64,000 nt of DNA from Solirubrobacter deserti (GCF_003344625.1 NZ_QPKJ02000005.1:496001-560000), one strand, 5' to 3'. Shown: positions 24,213 to 32,964, counted from the stretch's first letter. The notes: generated from the letters alone by a model not told the origin. Program-made: numbers and translations.

Positions 24213-25331
24213 ATGGAGCGCGTGGTGATTGCGGCGGGAGCGCGTACGCCGATCGGAAAGTTCAACGGTGCACTCGCGAAGGTGGACGCGGTGGAGCTCG
24301 GGGCGCACGCCGTGCGGGCGGCGCTCGCCCGCACGGACCTGAAGCCGGACTACGTCGCGGTCGGGAACGTGCTGCAGGCCGCGAACGGGCAGAACCCGGG
24401 GCGCCGGGCGGCGCTGCTGGGCGGCGTGGAGCGGACCGTGCCCGGCATCACCCTCAACGACGTGTGCCTGGCGTCGATGAGCGCGGTGGCGCTGGCGGCG
24501 TCGATGCTGCGCTCGGGCGAGGCGACGACCGTGCTGGCGGGTGGCTTGGACTCGATGACCCGCGCACCGCACGCGGTGCGGATGCGGCCGCAGGTGAAGA
24601 TGGGCGACGCGGCGATGGTCGACGTGATGGTCCACGACGGGCTCTACTGCTCGATCGCGGACGAGGGCATGGGCGGCATGTCCGACGCCGAGAACGCGCG
24701 GCTCGGCGTCACGCGCGAGGCGCAGGACCGGTTCGCGGAGGCTTCGCACGCCAAGGCGCTGGCCGGGCGTGAGCGGCTCGCGGAGGAGATCGCGCCGCTC
24801 GCCGAGCTCGAGCGCGACGAGGGCGTGCGCGAGACGAGCTATGAGGCGCTCGCGGCGCTCAAGCCCGCGTTCACGCCGGACGGCACGATCACGGCGGGCA
24901 ACGCTTCGCAGGTGTCCGACGGCGCCGCGGCGGCCGTGATCACCACCGCCGACCGCGCGCCGGAGTTCCTGGCCGAGGTCGTCGGCCGCGCGGTCGTCGC
25001 GGGCCCGGACTCGACGCTGCACCTGCGCCCGGCCGAAGCGAGCACGAAGCTGCTCGCGCGCTTCGGGCTCGCGCCGGCGGACATCGCGCTGTGGGAGATC
25101 AACGAGGCGTTCGCGGGCGTCGTGCTCGCCTCCGCCGACGCGCTCGAGCTCGACCTGGACACGGTGAACGTGAACGGCGGCGCGGTCGCCCTCGGCCATC
25201 CGCTCGCGGGCTCGGGCCTACGCCTCATCCTCACGCTCGCGTACGAGCTGCGCCGGCGCGGAGGAGGGCTCGGCGTCGCGACCCTGTGCGGCGGCGGCGG
25301 CCAGGGCGAAGCCATCCTCCTGCGTACCTAA
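24213..25331 (+). CDS. Acetyl-CoA C-acetyltransferase (thiolase)
   Basis: A 372-residue thiolase. The nucleophilic Cys is in LNDVCLASMSAVALA, the His in NGGAVALGHPLAGSG, and the second Cys in TLCGGGGQGEA; NEAFA is also present. It condenses two acetyl-CoA or cleaves 3-ketoacyl-CoA. The substrate cannot be set from sequence, though the short loop MVDVMVHDGLYCSIADEGMG is acetoacetyl-CoA-thiolase-like. It is slightly shorter than the usual 390 residues. It starts at ATG 24213. No beta-oxidation partner is adjacent. Confidence 0.92.
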   Translation: MERVVIAAGARTPIGKFNGALAKVDAVELGAHAVRAALARTDLKPDYVAVGNVLQAANGQNPGRRAALLGGVERTVPGITLNDVCLASMSAVALAASMLRSGEATTVLAGGLDSMTRAPHAVRMRPQVKMGDAAMVDVMVHDGLYCSIADEGMGGMSDAENARLGVTREAQDRFAEASHAKALAGRERLAEEIAPLAELERDEGVRETSYEALAALKPAFTPDGTITAGNASQVSDGAAAAVITTADRAPEFLAEVVGRAVVAGPDSTLHLRPAEASTKLLARFGLAPADIALWEINEAFAGVVLASADALELDLDTVNVNGGAVALGHPLAGSGLRLILTLAYELRRRGGGLGVATLCGGGGQGEAILLRT

Positions 25332-25371
25332 AGAAACATTAACGGGTCTGACCCCTTTAGGTTGCTTTAGG
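25327..25371. repeat. AT-richer hairpin element between thiolase and flavoprotein genes
   Basis: CCTAAAG (25327-25333) is complementary to CTTTAGG at 25355-25361 and again at 25365-25371. Inside lies the palindrome GGGTCTGACCC (25344-25354). The element starts in the thiolase stop region and ends at the GTG start of the next gene. It could be a terminator-like hairpin or a REP-like repeat copy; a genome search would tell. Confidence 0.5.
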
Positions 25372-26375
25372 TGAGCGAGGTCGTTGTCATCGGTGCAGGC
25401 CCGTACGGGTTGGCGACGGCGAAGGCGCTGCGCGACCGCGGGATCTCAGCGACCGTCTACGGCAAGCCGATGGGGTTCTGGCGCGACCACATGCCGGACG
25501 GGATGCTGCTGCGCAGCGGGCCCGACTGGCACATGGACCCGGCGGGCGAGCTGACGTTCCGCGCGTTCTGCCCCGACCCGCCGGACCCGATCCCGGTCGG
25601 GCTGTTCCTCGACTACGCGCAGTGGTTCCAGGACCAGGCCGGCATCGAGCCTATCGCGGAGGAGATCACCGAGCTGCCAGACGGGATCGTCGTCGCCGCA
25701 CCGGGCGTCGCGTACTTCCAGCACCGCCCCGAGTGGGCGACGGACGAGGTCCACACCTGCGACTACGTCGACTTCGGCGACGCGGCGGGCGCCGAGTACC
25801 TGATCGTCGGCGGCCGCCAGTCCGCCTACGAGACCGCGGCGCTGCTGCTCGAGCACAGCGCGGCCCGGGTGGACGTCGTGCACCGCCACCCGCAGCCGCG
25901 CTTTGCCCCGACCAGCTGGGACTTCGTGAACGAGCACGTGCAAGCGACGCTCGACGTCCCGGGCTACTGGCGCCGGCTGCCCGCGACCGAGCAGGCGGCG
26001 ATCGCGCGGCGTTTCTGGGAGGTCGGCCGGCTCACGCTCGAACCCTGGCTCGCGCCGCGCATCCAGGCCGTGCACGTGCACGCCGAAGCGGACGTCGTCG
26101 CACTCAATGGCGAGGTCCGCCTAAGTGATGACACACGTCTGCGCCCTGACCGAATCGTGCTCGCGACGGGCTACCAGGCCGATCTCGCCCGCGTCCCGTA
26201 CCTGCCGCCGCTCGCGACGCCCGGGCTGGACGAGCACATGCAGTCCGTCGCGCGGCCCGGTCTCTACCTGCCCGGCTTCACCGCGACCGCGGACTTCGGC
26301 CCGTTCTTCGGCTTCGTCCGGGGAGCGCCCGCCGCGGCCACGCTCGTCGCGCGGCACATCTCGTCGAACGGCTAG
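25371..26375 (+). CDS. FAD/NAD(P)-binding oxidoreductase
   Basis: A 334-residue two-dinucleotide-fold flavoprotein. The FAD motif is VVIGAGPYGLATA at residues 4-16; a second Rossmann motif YLIVGGRQSAYETAALL marks the NAD(P) site. ATGYQADL near residue 270 is the usual ATG motif before the last FAD contact. It resembles flavin monooxygenases or lysine/ornithine N-hydroxylase-like enzymes, but it is short and lacks a recognisable BVMO or FMO fingerprint. The GTG 25371 start lies at the end of a hairpin element. Its function is open. Confidence 0.82.
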   Translation: MSEVVVIGAGPYGLATAKALRDRGISATVYGKPMGFWRDHMPDGMLLRSGPDWHMDPAGELTFRAFCPDPPDPIPVGLFLDYAQWFQDQAGIEPIAEEITELPDGIVVAAPGVAYFQHRPEWATDEVHTCDYVDFGDAAGAEYLIVGGRQSAYETAALLLEHSAARVDVVHRHPQPRFAPTSWDFVNEHVQATLDVPGYWRRLPATEQAAIARRFWEVGRLTLEPWLAPRIQAVHVHAEADVVALNGEVRLSDDTRLRPDRIVLATGYQADLARVPYLPPLATPGLDEHMQSVARPGLYLPGFTATADFGPFFGFVRGAPAAATLVARHISSNG

Positions 26376-26411
26376 CGCACCGGTATCGGGCGCGGTTATG
26401 CTCGCGCTCTG

Positions 26412-28592
26412 TTGCAGACCGCCATGAACCGACTCTCAGCGTTCGTGCGGACACGCCGGAAGCTCGTCGCGCTGGGATGGCTGGTGCTGGTGGTCGCGGC
26501 GGTGCCGCTGATGGCGCAGCAGACGAGCAACCTCACGAGCGGCGGCTTCGACGTCCCCGGTTCCGGCTCCTCGGAGGTCGACCGAGCGCTCAGCCGCTTC
26601 CACCACGAGCAGGGCGAAGGCCTCGGCATCGTGCTCGAGGACAAGGGCGAAGGCGACCTGGCCGCCGCCGTCGACCGCGTCGTCGCGGTCGCCAAGCCGA
26701 TCGAACACGCCGAAGTCGACCCCCAGGTGGCGGCCACGGCCAAGCAGGCCGCCGCCACGCGGGACGTGATCGTCCTCCCGCTCGTGGTCGACGGCGTCGC
26801 CGACGACATCCTGCAGGCCGCCAAGGACCTGCGCGCCGAGCTGAAGGTGGACGAGGTCGAAGACGGCGTCCAGCACTACGTCGTCGGCCAGCAGGCGCTG
26901 TGGGCCGGCATGCAGCAGCTCCAGCAGGAGGACCTCGAGCACGCGGAGCTGACCGGCTTCCCCGCGATCCTGATCGTCCTGCTCGCGGTCTTCGGCACCG
27001 TGCTCGCCGCGCTGCTCCCAGCCGCGCTCGCCGTCGCCGCCGTGGTCGTGACCGGCGCGATCATCTACCTGCTCAGCCTCGCGCTCACGATGTCGGTGTT
27101 CGTCACCAACATCACGTCGATGCTGGGCATCGGCGTGGCCGTGGACTACAGCCTGTTCGTGCTCAGCCGCTACCGCGAGGAGGTCGCGGCGGGCCACGAT
27201 CAGGCGCAGGCGCTCGACATCGCCATGCGCACCTCCGGCGCGACCGTCGTCTTCTCCGGCGTCACCGTGATCGTCAGCCTCGCCGGGCTGTTCCTGCTCG
27301 ACTCGACCGCGATGCGCTCGCTCGCGATCGGCGCGATCACGGTCGTCGCGCTGTCGGTCCTCGCCGCCGTCACGCTGCTGCCCGCGCTGATCGCGTGGGC
27401 GGGCCCGCGCGTGGAAGGCCGCGGGAAGATCGTCAGCGTCACCGGCTTGTTGTTCGGGCAGCGGCCGTCCCGCCAGTTCTGGCGGCGCTGGACCGCGGCG
27501 GTGATGAAGCGCAGCACGCTGAGCGCGGTCGGCGCCGCGGCGATCCTGCTCGCGCTCGCCATCCCCGCGCTCTCACTCGACTTCGGCAACGGCGCGCTGC
27601 GCCAGTTCCCCGAGGGGCACGAGACACGCGTCGGCTTCGAGCTCGCCGCGCAGCAGATCCCGGCGGGCGAGTCCGCGCCGCTGCTGGTCGTCGTCGACAG
27701 CCGCTCCGAGCTCACCGGCAGGGAGGACGCGCTGCTCGCCTACGCGGAGCAGCTCAAAGGCACGGAAGGCGTGACCCGCGTCGAGGGGCCGATCCTCTCC
27801 TCCGACAACCGCGCCGTCCTCTACAAGGTCGTGCCGCGCGAGGACCCGGAGGCGCCGTCGACCACGGCGCTGCTGGACCGCCTGCGCGCCGAGGGCGGCC
27901 CGAGCACCGTGGGCAGCGTCCAGATCGGCGGCTACACCGGCCAGCAGGAGGACTTCAACGACCTCGTCGCCGCGAACCTGTGGAAGATCTTCCTGTTCGT
28001 GATGATCTGCAGCTACCTCGTGCTGCTGCTGGTCCTGCGCAGCGTCATCCTGCCGCTGAAGGCCGTGCTGATGAACCTGCTGACGGTCGCGGCCGCCTAT
28101 GGCGTGCTCGTCATGTTCTTCCAGTACGGCTGGTTCGACTGGACCGGGTACGAAGCGCGCGGCTACGTCAACGTCGTCACGCCGCCGCTGCTGCTCGCGA
28201 TCGTGTTCGGGCTGAGCATGGACTACGAGGTGTTCCTGCTCTCGCGCATCCGCGAGCGCTACCTGGCGACGGGCGACAACCGCCGCGCCGTCGCCGAAGG
28301 CCTGCAGGGCAGCGCGAAGGTGATCACCAGCGCGGCCGTGATCATGGTCGTCGTCTTCGGCATCTTCGCCACCACCGGCGTCCCGCAGGTGAAGGAGATC
28401 GGGCTCGGGCTGGCGGTGGCGATCGCGCTGGACGCGACGCTCGTCCGGCTCGTCCTGGTGCCGGCGACGATGGAGCTGATGGGCGACTGGAACTGGTGGG
28501 TGCCCAAGTGGTTGGAGAAGTATCTGCCGGACGCCGACTTCGAGTCGGACCAGTTGGCTGACGAGGAGCGGACCGCGACCGCGGTCGTCTGA
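26412..28592 (+). CDS. MMPL-family RND transporter (copy 2)
   Basis: A 726-residue MMPL transporter, visibly paralogous to the one at 18774. The same blocks occur at the same places: MLGIGVAVDYSLFVLSRYREE, VFSGVTVIVSLAGLFLLD, VFGLSMDYEVFLLSRIRER and TTGVPQVKEIGLGLAVAIA. The start at TTG 26412 (MQTAM) mirrors MQAVM in copy 1; ATG 26424 is the alternative. TATGCT at 26396-26401 could be a -10 element giving a nearly leaderless transcript. It is followed after 13 bp by a polytopic membrane protein gene. It probably exports a hydrophobic compound. Confidence 0.92.
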   Translation: MQTAMNRLSAFVRTRRKLVALGWLVLVVAAVPLMAQQTSNLTSGGFDVPGSGSSEVDRALSRFHHEQGEGLGIVLEDKGEGDLAAAVDRVVAVAKPIEHAEVDPQVAATAKQAAATRDVIVLPLVVDGVADDILQAAKDLRAELKVDEVEDGVQHYVVGQQALWAGMQQLQQEDLEHAELTGFPAILIVLLAVFGTVLAALLPAALAVAAVVVTGAIIYLLSLALTMSVFVTNITSMLGIGVAVDYSLFVLSRYREEVAAGHDQAQALDIAMRTSGATVVFSGVTVIVSLAGLFLLDSTAMRSLAIGAITVVALSVLAAVTLLPALIAWAGPRVEGRGKIVSVTGLLFGQRPSRQFWRRWTAAVMKRSTLSAVGAAAILLALAIPALSLDFGNGALRQFPEGHETRVGFELAAQQIPAGESAPLLVVVDSRSELTGREDALLAYAEQLKGTEGVTRVEGPILSSDNRAVLYKVVPREDPEAPSTTALLDRLRAEGGPSTVGSVQIGGYTGQQEDFNDLVAANLWKIFLFVMICSYLVLLLVLRSVILPLKAVLMNLLTVAAAYGVLVMFFQYGWFDWTGYEARGYVNVVTPPLLLAIVFGLSMDYEVFLLSRIRERYLATGDNRRAVAEGLQGSAKVITSAAVIMVVVFGIFATTGVPQVKEIGLGLAVAIALDATLVRLVLVPATMELMGDWNWWVPKWLEKYLPDADFESDQLADEERTATAVV

Positions 28593-28605
28593 GAAAGGAA
28601 AAGGG

Positions 28606-29790
28606 ATGTCGGGTCTGACCCAGATGGCGCGCAGCGCCCCCGCGGCGGCGCGAGGTGAGCGCCCCGTCACCACCTACAAGGAGGACCTCATCACGGCCTC
28701 CCTCACCGTCTGGCCGATCATCGCCATGTTCTTCGACGGGCGCGGCCACAACAACGAGACCGGCCAGGAGTCCTTCTGGTCGCTCCCGCATCTGTTCCTG
28801 TACGCCGGCATGACCGCGATCGGCGTCTGGATCGGCCTGCTCGTGACCAAGTACCAGCTCGCGGCCGGCGCTGACCCCCGCAAGTCGCTGATCCCGGACC
28901 TGAAGGCGATCCCTGTCGGCTACGGCGTCGCCATCCTCGGCCTGCTCACGCTCGCCCTCGGCGGCCCGACCGACTTCATCTGGCACGCCGCCTACGGCTT
29001 CGAGGTCGGCGTGGACGCGATCTACTCCCCGCCGCACCTGCTGCTGTTCTTCGGCGGCCTGCTCGTGAGCTCCACCGGCATCCGCTCGATGTGGGCCAAG
29101 GCCGACATCACGCCCGACCTCAAGGGCTTCCTGCCCGTGCTGATCTCCGCGACGCTGTTCATCGGCGTCTCGGGCTTCATCACGATGTACCTGTCGGCGT
29201 TCATGACCAACGTCACGCCGACCAGCGACTTCGTCGCCGACTACCAGGCGCAGTTCAAGGACGACTTCGACGACCAGACCGTCTCGCTGAACGCCGGCCT
29301 GACCGGCTACGGCGACGACCAGTGGCCGTTCTACTACTACGCGGCCTCACACGGCATCGCGTCGATGATCATCACGACGCTGATCCTGCTCGGCCCGGCG
29401 CTGCTGATGCTGCGCCGGTGGCGTGTCCCGTTCGGCGCCATGACGCTGGTGTTCACCGGATACGGCCTGCTCGCGAGCATCATGACCGAGTACCGCGACT
29501 GGGTCCTGGTCATCCCGCTCGTGCTCGCGGGCCTGGCGATCGACGTCGTACAAAGCCGGTCGGGCAAGGACCGGCTCACGCTCGGCGGCATCCGCACGGC
29601 GGGCCCGATCGCCGCCGCCGTGCTGTGGATCTCCTACTACGGGATCCTGGCCCTCGACAAGGGCATCGGCTGGGACCCCACCCTGTGGGTGGGCGCCCTG
29701 ATGGTCGGCATCATGGCCGGCTTCGGCGTCGCCTTCCTGATCGCCCCGCCGGCCTACGGCCCGCGCCTCGTCGACGCGTCAGACGGGTGA
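28606..29790 (+). CDS. Polytopic membrane protein with conserved His motifs, function unknown
   Basis: A 394-residue protein with roughly nine to ten membrane helices and a 30-residue soluble N-terminus. Charged motifs sit at helix ends: FDGRGHNNETGQESFWSLPH, FIWHAAYGFEVGVDAIYSPP followed by His, and YYYAASHG. Several His, Asp and Glu residues in such places could bind metal, as in membrane oxidases, but I recognise no named family. A purine-rich ribosome site (GAGAAAGGAAAAGGG) precedes ATG 28606. Thirteen bases separate it from MMPL copy 2, so the two likely work together. Confidence 0.75.
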   Translation: MSGLTQMARSAPAAARGERPVTTYKEDLITASLTVWPIIAMFFDGRGHNNETGQESFWSLPHLFLYAGMTAIGVWIGLLVTKYQLAAGADPRKSLIPDLKAIPVGYGVAILGLLTLALGGPTDFIWHAAYGFEVGVDAIYSPPHLLLFFGGLLVSSTGIRSMWAKADITPDLKGFLPVLISATLFIGVSGFITMYLSAFMTNVTPTSDFVADYQAQFKDDFDDQTVSLNAGLTGYGDDQWPFYYYAASHGIASMIITTLILLGPALLMLRRWRVPFGAMTLVFTGYGLLASIMTEYRDWVLVIPLVLAGLAIDVVQSRSGKDRLTLGGIRTAGPIAAAVLWISYYGILALDKGIGWDPTLWVGALMVGIMAGFGVAFLIAPPAYGPRLVDASDG

Positions 29791-29794
29791 CTTA

Positions 29795-29820
29795 AGGTCG
29801 GATGATCGGGGTGGGGCGGA
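29795..29820 (+). repeat. 26-bp intergenic repeat, copy A
   Basis: A 26-bp sequence beginning AGGTCGGATGATCGGGG is identical to copies B (34073-34098) and C (37216-37241, reverse strand). It lies four bases after the stop codon of the gene at 28606, in the gap to a convergent gene. Similarity to copy C continues past the core (GATGTCC, then TTCAAA). Confidence 0.9.
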
Positions 29821-29835
29821 GCGGATGTCCTGCCT

Positions 29836-30573
29836 TCAAAGTCCGATTCCCGGGACGCCTCCAGAGCTCATCTGGAGGTCGTCCCAGGCCTTGGCCGCGA
29901 GCTCCCAGTCGGACTCGGTGTCCTGCGCCTCCGAGTGCCGGATCATCCGGATCAGGTAGGCGAGCGCGGACAGCAGCGCGATCGCGGCGAACGCGATCTG
30001 GATGCTCAGCACGCCCTCCTCGGTCCAGTAGACGTCGTCGAGCTCGAGCAGCAGCGCGGACTCGTCGAGGACCAGCGCCACGCCGACGCCGAACGGGAAC
30101 GCGAGGTACTTGTCCAGGTGCTCACCCTTGGTGCCGATCGCGACGCCGCCGGCGGCCAGCGCCAGGATGCCGCCCGGTAGGAAATGGTGGATGTGCGTGT
30201 CGCCGACCACGACGTCCTTGATCGGGCCGAAGCCGCCCTTCTCGCGGATCGTCCACGTGATCGCGCGCGTGATGCCGAACGCGACGGTGAAGGACGCGAG
30301 CATGTTGAACAGGGCGTTCTCGCGCGTGCGCGAGACGGCGTAGCCCTCGCGCAGCGTCATCACGGCCTCGACCGGCCTGGAGCGGCGGTCGTCCTCGGAC
30401 GTGATCTGGCGCGAGCGCGGAAGCGTCCCGAGCCGCCAGACGCGGGTCAGCTCCGCGCCGAAGACCGTGATCACCGCGCCGCCGGCGAGGATGCCGAGGA
30501 CGTGGGTCCGGCCGCTGGACTTGGTTCTGGCCGCCTCGGCGGCCTTGAGGCGCTTAGCCTTGCGCGGCGACAC
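29836..30573 (-). CDS. Conserved membrane protein with HIHHF motif, function unknown
   Basis: A 245-residue protein with a basic N-terminus (MSPRKAKRLKAAEAAR) and about five membrane helices. The most conserved-looking parts are VVVGDTHIHHFLPGGILAL and FGVGVALVLDESALLLELDD followed by VYWTEEGVLS. The His cluster and acidic residues near the membrane suggest a metal site. I recall similar actinobacterial membrane proteins of unknown role. It lies downstream of the GMC and central-domain genes, overlapping the latter by 20 bp, so it ends that operon. A strong hairpin is embedded in its last codons. Confidence 0.75.
   Translation of the reverse strand: MSPRKAKRLKAAEAARTKSSGRTHVLGILAGGAVITVFGAELTRVWRLGTLPRSRQITSEDDRRSRPVEAVMTLREGYAVSRTRENALFNMLASFTVAFGITRAITWTIREKGGFGPIKDVVVGDTHIHHFLPGGILALAAGGVAIGTKGEHLDKYLAFPFGVGVALVLDESALLLELDDVYWTEEGVLSIQIAFAAIALLSALAYLIRMIRHSEAQDTESDWELAAKAWDDLQMSSGGVPGIGL
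29852..29885. terminator. Strong hairpin between convergent genes (terminator-like, no U-tract)
   Basis: Arms GGGACGCCTCCAGA (29852-29865) and TCTGGAGGTCGTCCC (29871-29885) pair over 14 bp with a single bulged base and a 5-nt loop GCTCA. It lies in the 3' codons of the HIHHF membrane protein gene and 60 bp past the stop of the convergent gene at 28606. There is no T-run, so it would act as a U-less terminator or mRNA 3' barrier at most. Confidence 0.4.
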
Positions 30574-31195
30574 GCTTGCGAGACCCCCTGCGTAGGTACA
30601 CCTGAGCCAGCTGCTGGACGAAGATGACGCCGAACTTCACGAGCGCACCGAGCTGGGCGCCGAGGCCGGGGCCCGAGGCGCGGAACGTGGTGAGCTGCTT
30701 GGCGAAGTCACGCATCCGGATGATGATGATCCCGGACCCGACGATCTCCGCGCTCTCGTCGGCGCCCTCGGGCACGTGCCCGCGCAGGACGCGGGTGAAG
30801 AGCGTGGTGGTGTCCTTCCACAGGTCGAAGCCGCCGTCGTTCGCGACCACCTTGTGCCCGATCATCGTCAGCGGGTGCCCGACGCCGTCGTAGAACCACA
30901 GCCGATAGAGCATGTGCTTGACGCCCGGCTTCCCGTCCTGGTCGACGAACAGGTTGAACCAACCGTTGACGACGGGAAGTTGGCCGCCCAGTGCATCGCA
31001 ATGCACCCAGCCACGAGCGTCCGCGGCTCTCAGGGGATCGTTCCCGAAGTGATTCACGTCGGCCACCTCGATCGTGAGGTGGAACATGAAGGCGGCCGCG
31101 CCTTCGCCGTCCGGCCGGGCTCCGCGGGCGAAGTCGGTCTCGCCGAAGGTGATGTGACCGAGCATCTCCTCGGTGAAGCGCACGCTTGAGCTCAT
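30554..31195 (-). CDS. Central-domain protein of large GMC/cholesterol-oxidase-like enzymes, encoded separately
   Basis: A 213-residue soluble protein. VRFTEEMLGHITFGETDF, FMFHLTIEVADVNHF, ALGGQLPVVNGWFNLFVD, MLYRLWFYDGVGHPLTMIG and TTTLFTRVLRGHVPEG match, as I recall it, the roughly 200-residue middle region of the large actinobacterial GMC oxidoreductases. There it sits between the FAD domain and an alpha/beta hydrolase domain. Here it is a stand-alone gene whose ATG overlaps the GMC gene stop (ATGA at 31192-31195), so the two products are made together. The C-terminal VKFGVIFVQQLAQVYLRRG may contact the membrane. Its biochemical role is unknown. Confidence 0.8.
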   Translation of the reverse strand: MSSSVRFTEEMLGHITFGETDFARGARPDGEGAAAFMFHLTIEVADVNHFGNDPLRAADARGWVHCDALGGQLPVVNGWFNLFVDQDGKPGVKHMLYRLWFYDGVGHPLTMIGHKVVANDGGFDLWKDTTTLFTRVLRGHVPEGADESAEIVGSGIIIIRMRDFAKQLTTFRASGPGLGAQLGALVKFGVIFVQQLAQVYLRRGSRKRVAAQG

Positions 31196-32889
31196 CTGGC
31201 CGCCGCCTCCGCGACGCGTCTGTCGGGATCGATGATCTGGTCGGCGAAGCGGTCTGCCAGCGCCGCGATCGTGAAGCTGGGGTTGGGGCCGGTGGGGCCG
31301 GGCATGACGGAGCCGTCCGCGATGTGCAATCCAGGATGCCCGAAGACGTTCCCGTACGCGTCGACCACGCCCTCCTCGCGGGTGCGTCCCATCGGCGCGC
31401 CGCCCAGCGGGTGCACCGTGATCACGCGCCGCAGGAACCAGAGCGGATTGTCGGCGAAGCGCCCGCCGAGCACGCGCGCCATGTCCCGCGAGACGCCGCG
31501 CACGCGCGCGAAGTACTCCTCGGAGGCGCGCCGGTTCCAGTCCAGGTCCAGGCGGCCGTTCTTGAGGTACATGCGCCCGTCCGGGATGTCGCGGCCCATG
31601 CTCAGCAGCGGGAGCCCGCCCGCGGACAGCTCACTGGGCAGCATCAGGTCGGCGATGTGGGCGGTGACGTCGGTGTCGGGCGAGCCCTTGAGCCAGTTCT
31701 TGACCAGGTGCGTCGCGCCCGCGCGCCAGCGCCACAGCTGCACCGGCGCGCTGAGGATGTGGAGGATCCACGCGAGGTGCTGCGGGTAGCCGGCGTCCTG
31801 CAGGTAGAAGCCACGGCCCGTGCCGCCGTCCTCGGCGCCCGGGATGTGCGCGGTCGTCGTGATGACCGGCCCGTAGCCCGGGTCGACGATCCGTGACTCG
31901 CGCTTGCCGTCCGTGACGCGGCTCGTGTTGAGGATCAGCGTCAACAGGTCCCCGTTTCCGCAGAAGCGCGTGCCGATCCGGCTCGAGAGCCCGGGCAGGA
32001 CGGCGCGGTTGCGCAACAGCAGGTTCGTCGTACCCAGCGTGCCGGCGCTCAGGATCAGGTGGTCGCAGGTCACCCGCACCGTCGGCGGCGCCTCGGGCGC
32101 GCCGGCGTCGAGGTCCGCGTAATGCACCACATAGCCGCCATTCTCACGCGGCTCGAAGCGGCGCACATCGGCCAAAGTGCGGATCTCCGCCCCGTGGTGG
32201 GCGGCGTGCGTGAGGTAGTTGTAGTCGAGGGTGTTCTTGGAGCCGAAGTTGCACCCGACATCGCACTCGCCCGACATCTGGCAGGTGGTGCGCGTGCGGC
32301 CGTGCAGGTTCGGGATCTTCTCCACGATCGCCTCGCCCGGCACCGGGTCGCGCCCCTCGTTGGCGAACGTCACCGCCAGCTTGGGGTGGAAGTGGCGCAG
32401 CCCGAGCTCGGTCGCCGCCTCTTTGAACGCGATCGTCTTCGGCGTCGACGCGTACGGCTCGTGGTCGACCGGGAACTCCTGCAGCCCGACCATGTGCTCG
32501 ACCCGGTCGTAGTGCGGGTCGAGGTCGCCGCGGTTGACAGGCCAGTACTCGTAGCCGCCGCGGTCCAGGTCCTCCTGCACGAACCAGCGCTCGTCCTTGC
32601 GGATGAAGACGTTGGCGTAGATCAGCGAGCCGCCGCCGAGCCCGGCCGAGACCAGCGCGTCGATCCCTCGAAAGGACCAGTAGTGGTACATGCCGACCAG
32701 CCCGCGCGGCGGATCCCAGAAGCTCTCGCGCGCGCGGTATGGGCTGCGGGTGAACGAGCCGGGCGGGTACGGGCGGCCGCGTTCGAGGATCAGGACGCGC
32801 TTGCCGGCCTCGGCCAGCCGGAAGGCCGTCACCGACCCGCCGAACCCCGAGCCGACGACGATCGCGTCGTAATGCGTGTCAAGACTCAA
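31192..32889 (-). CDS. GMC-family FAD oxidoreductase (cholesterol-oxidase-like)
   Basis: A 565-residue FAD enzyme. The nucleotide site is VVGSGFGGSVTAFRLAEAG at residues 11-29, followed by AGLGGGSLIYANVF. A Cys-rich motif CQMSGECDVGCNFGSKNTLD is typical of the cholesterol-oxidase-like branch. The C-terminal ITVHPLGGAPMG holds the catalytic His, and HIADGSVMPGPTGPNPSFTI is the last FAD contact. It oxidises an alcohol, possibly a sterol, hopanoid or terpenoid; the substrate is not fixed by sequence. There is no signal peptide. It is the first gene of a three-gene operon with the central-domain and HIHHF membrane proteins. Confidence 0.9.
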   Translation of the reverse strand: MSLDTHYDAIVVGSGFGGSVTAFRLAEAGKRVLILERGRPYPPGSFTRSPYRARESFWDPPRGLVGMYHYWSFRGIDALVSAGLGGGSLIYANVFIRKDERWFVQEDLDRGGYEYWPVNRGDLDPHYDRVEHMVGLQEFPVDHEPYASTPKTIAFKEAATELGLRHFHPKLAVTFANEGRDPVPGEAIVEKIPNLHGRTRTTCQMSGECDVGCNFGSKNTLDYNYLTHAAHHGAEIRTLADVRRFEPRENGGYVVHYADLDAGAPEAPPTVRVTCDHLILSAGTLGTTNLLLRNRAVLPGLSSRIGTRFCGNGDLLTLILNTSRVTDGKRESRIVDPGYGPVITTTAHIPGAEDGGTGRGFYLQDAGYPQHLAWILHILSAPVQLWRWRAGATHLVKNWLKGSPDTDVTAHIADLMLPSELSAGGLPLLSMGRDIPDGRMYLKNGRLDLDWNRRASEEYFARVRGVSRDMARVLGGRFADNPLWFLRRVITVHPLGGAPMGRTREEGVVDAYGNVFGHPGLHIADGSVMPGPTGPNPSFTIAALADRFADQIIDPDRRVAEAAAR

Positions 32890-32964
32890 TGTGGTGCAAC
32901 GCTAACCGCCGTTGGACTTCCGCGGCAAGTACCGTGCGTCCAGGTAGGCTGCGCCCTCACCGCC

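Noticed and set aside
23316..25199. Long minus-strand open frame overlapping the thiolase gene
   Set aside because: Only the part from ATG 24191 downstream has a recognisable fold (alpha/beta hydrolase); the rest mirrors the thiolase.
28612..28622. Second copy of the 11-bp palindrome GGGTCTGACCC seen at 25344-25354
   Set aside because: It lies inside the first codons of the membrane protein gene at 28606 and none of the flanking hairpin sequence is shared, so chance is likely.
29802..30221. Open frame starting MIGVGR inside repeat copy A (a similar start occurs in copy B)
   Set aside because: The start arises from the repeat itself; the rest is Arg/Pro-rich and antisense to the HIHHF membrane protein gene.
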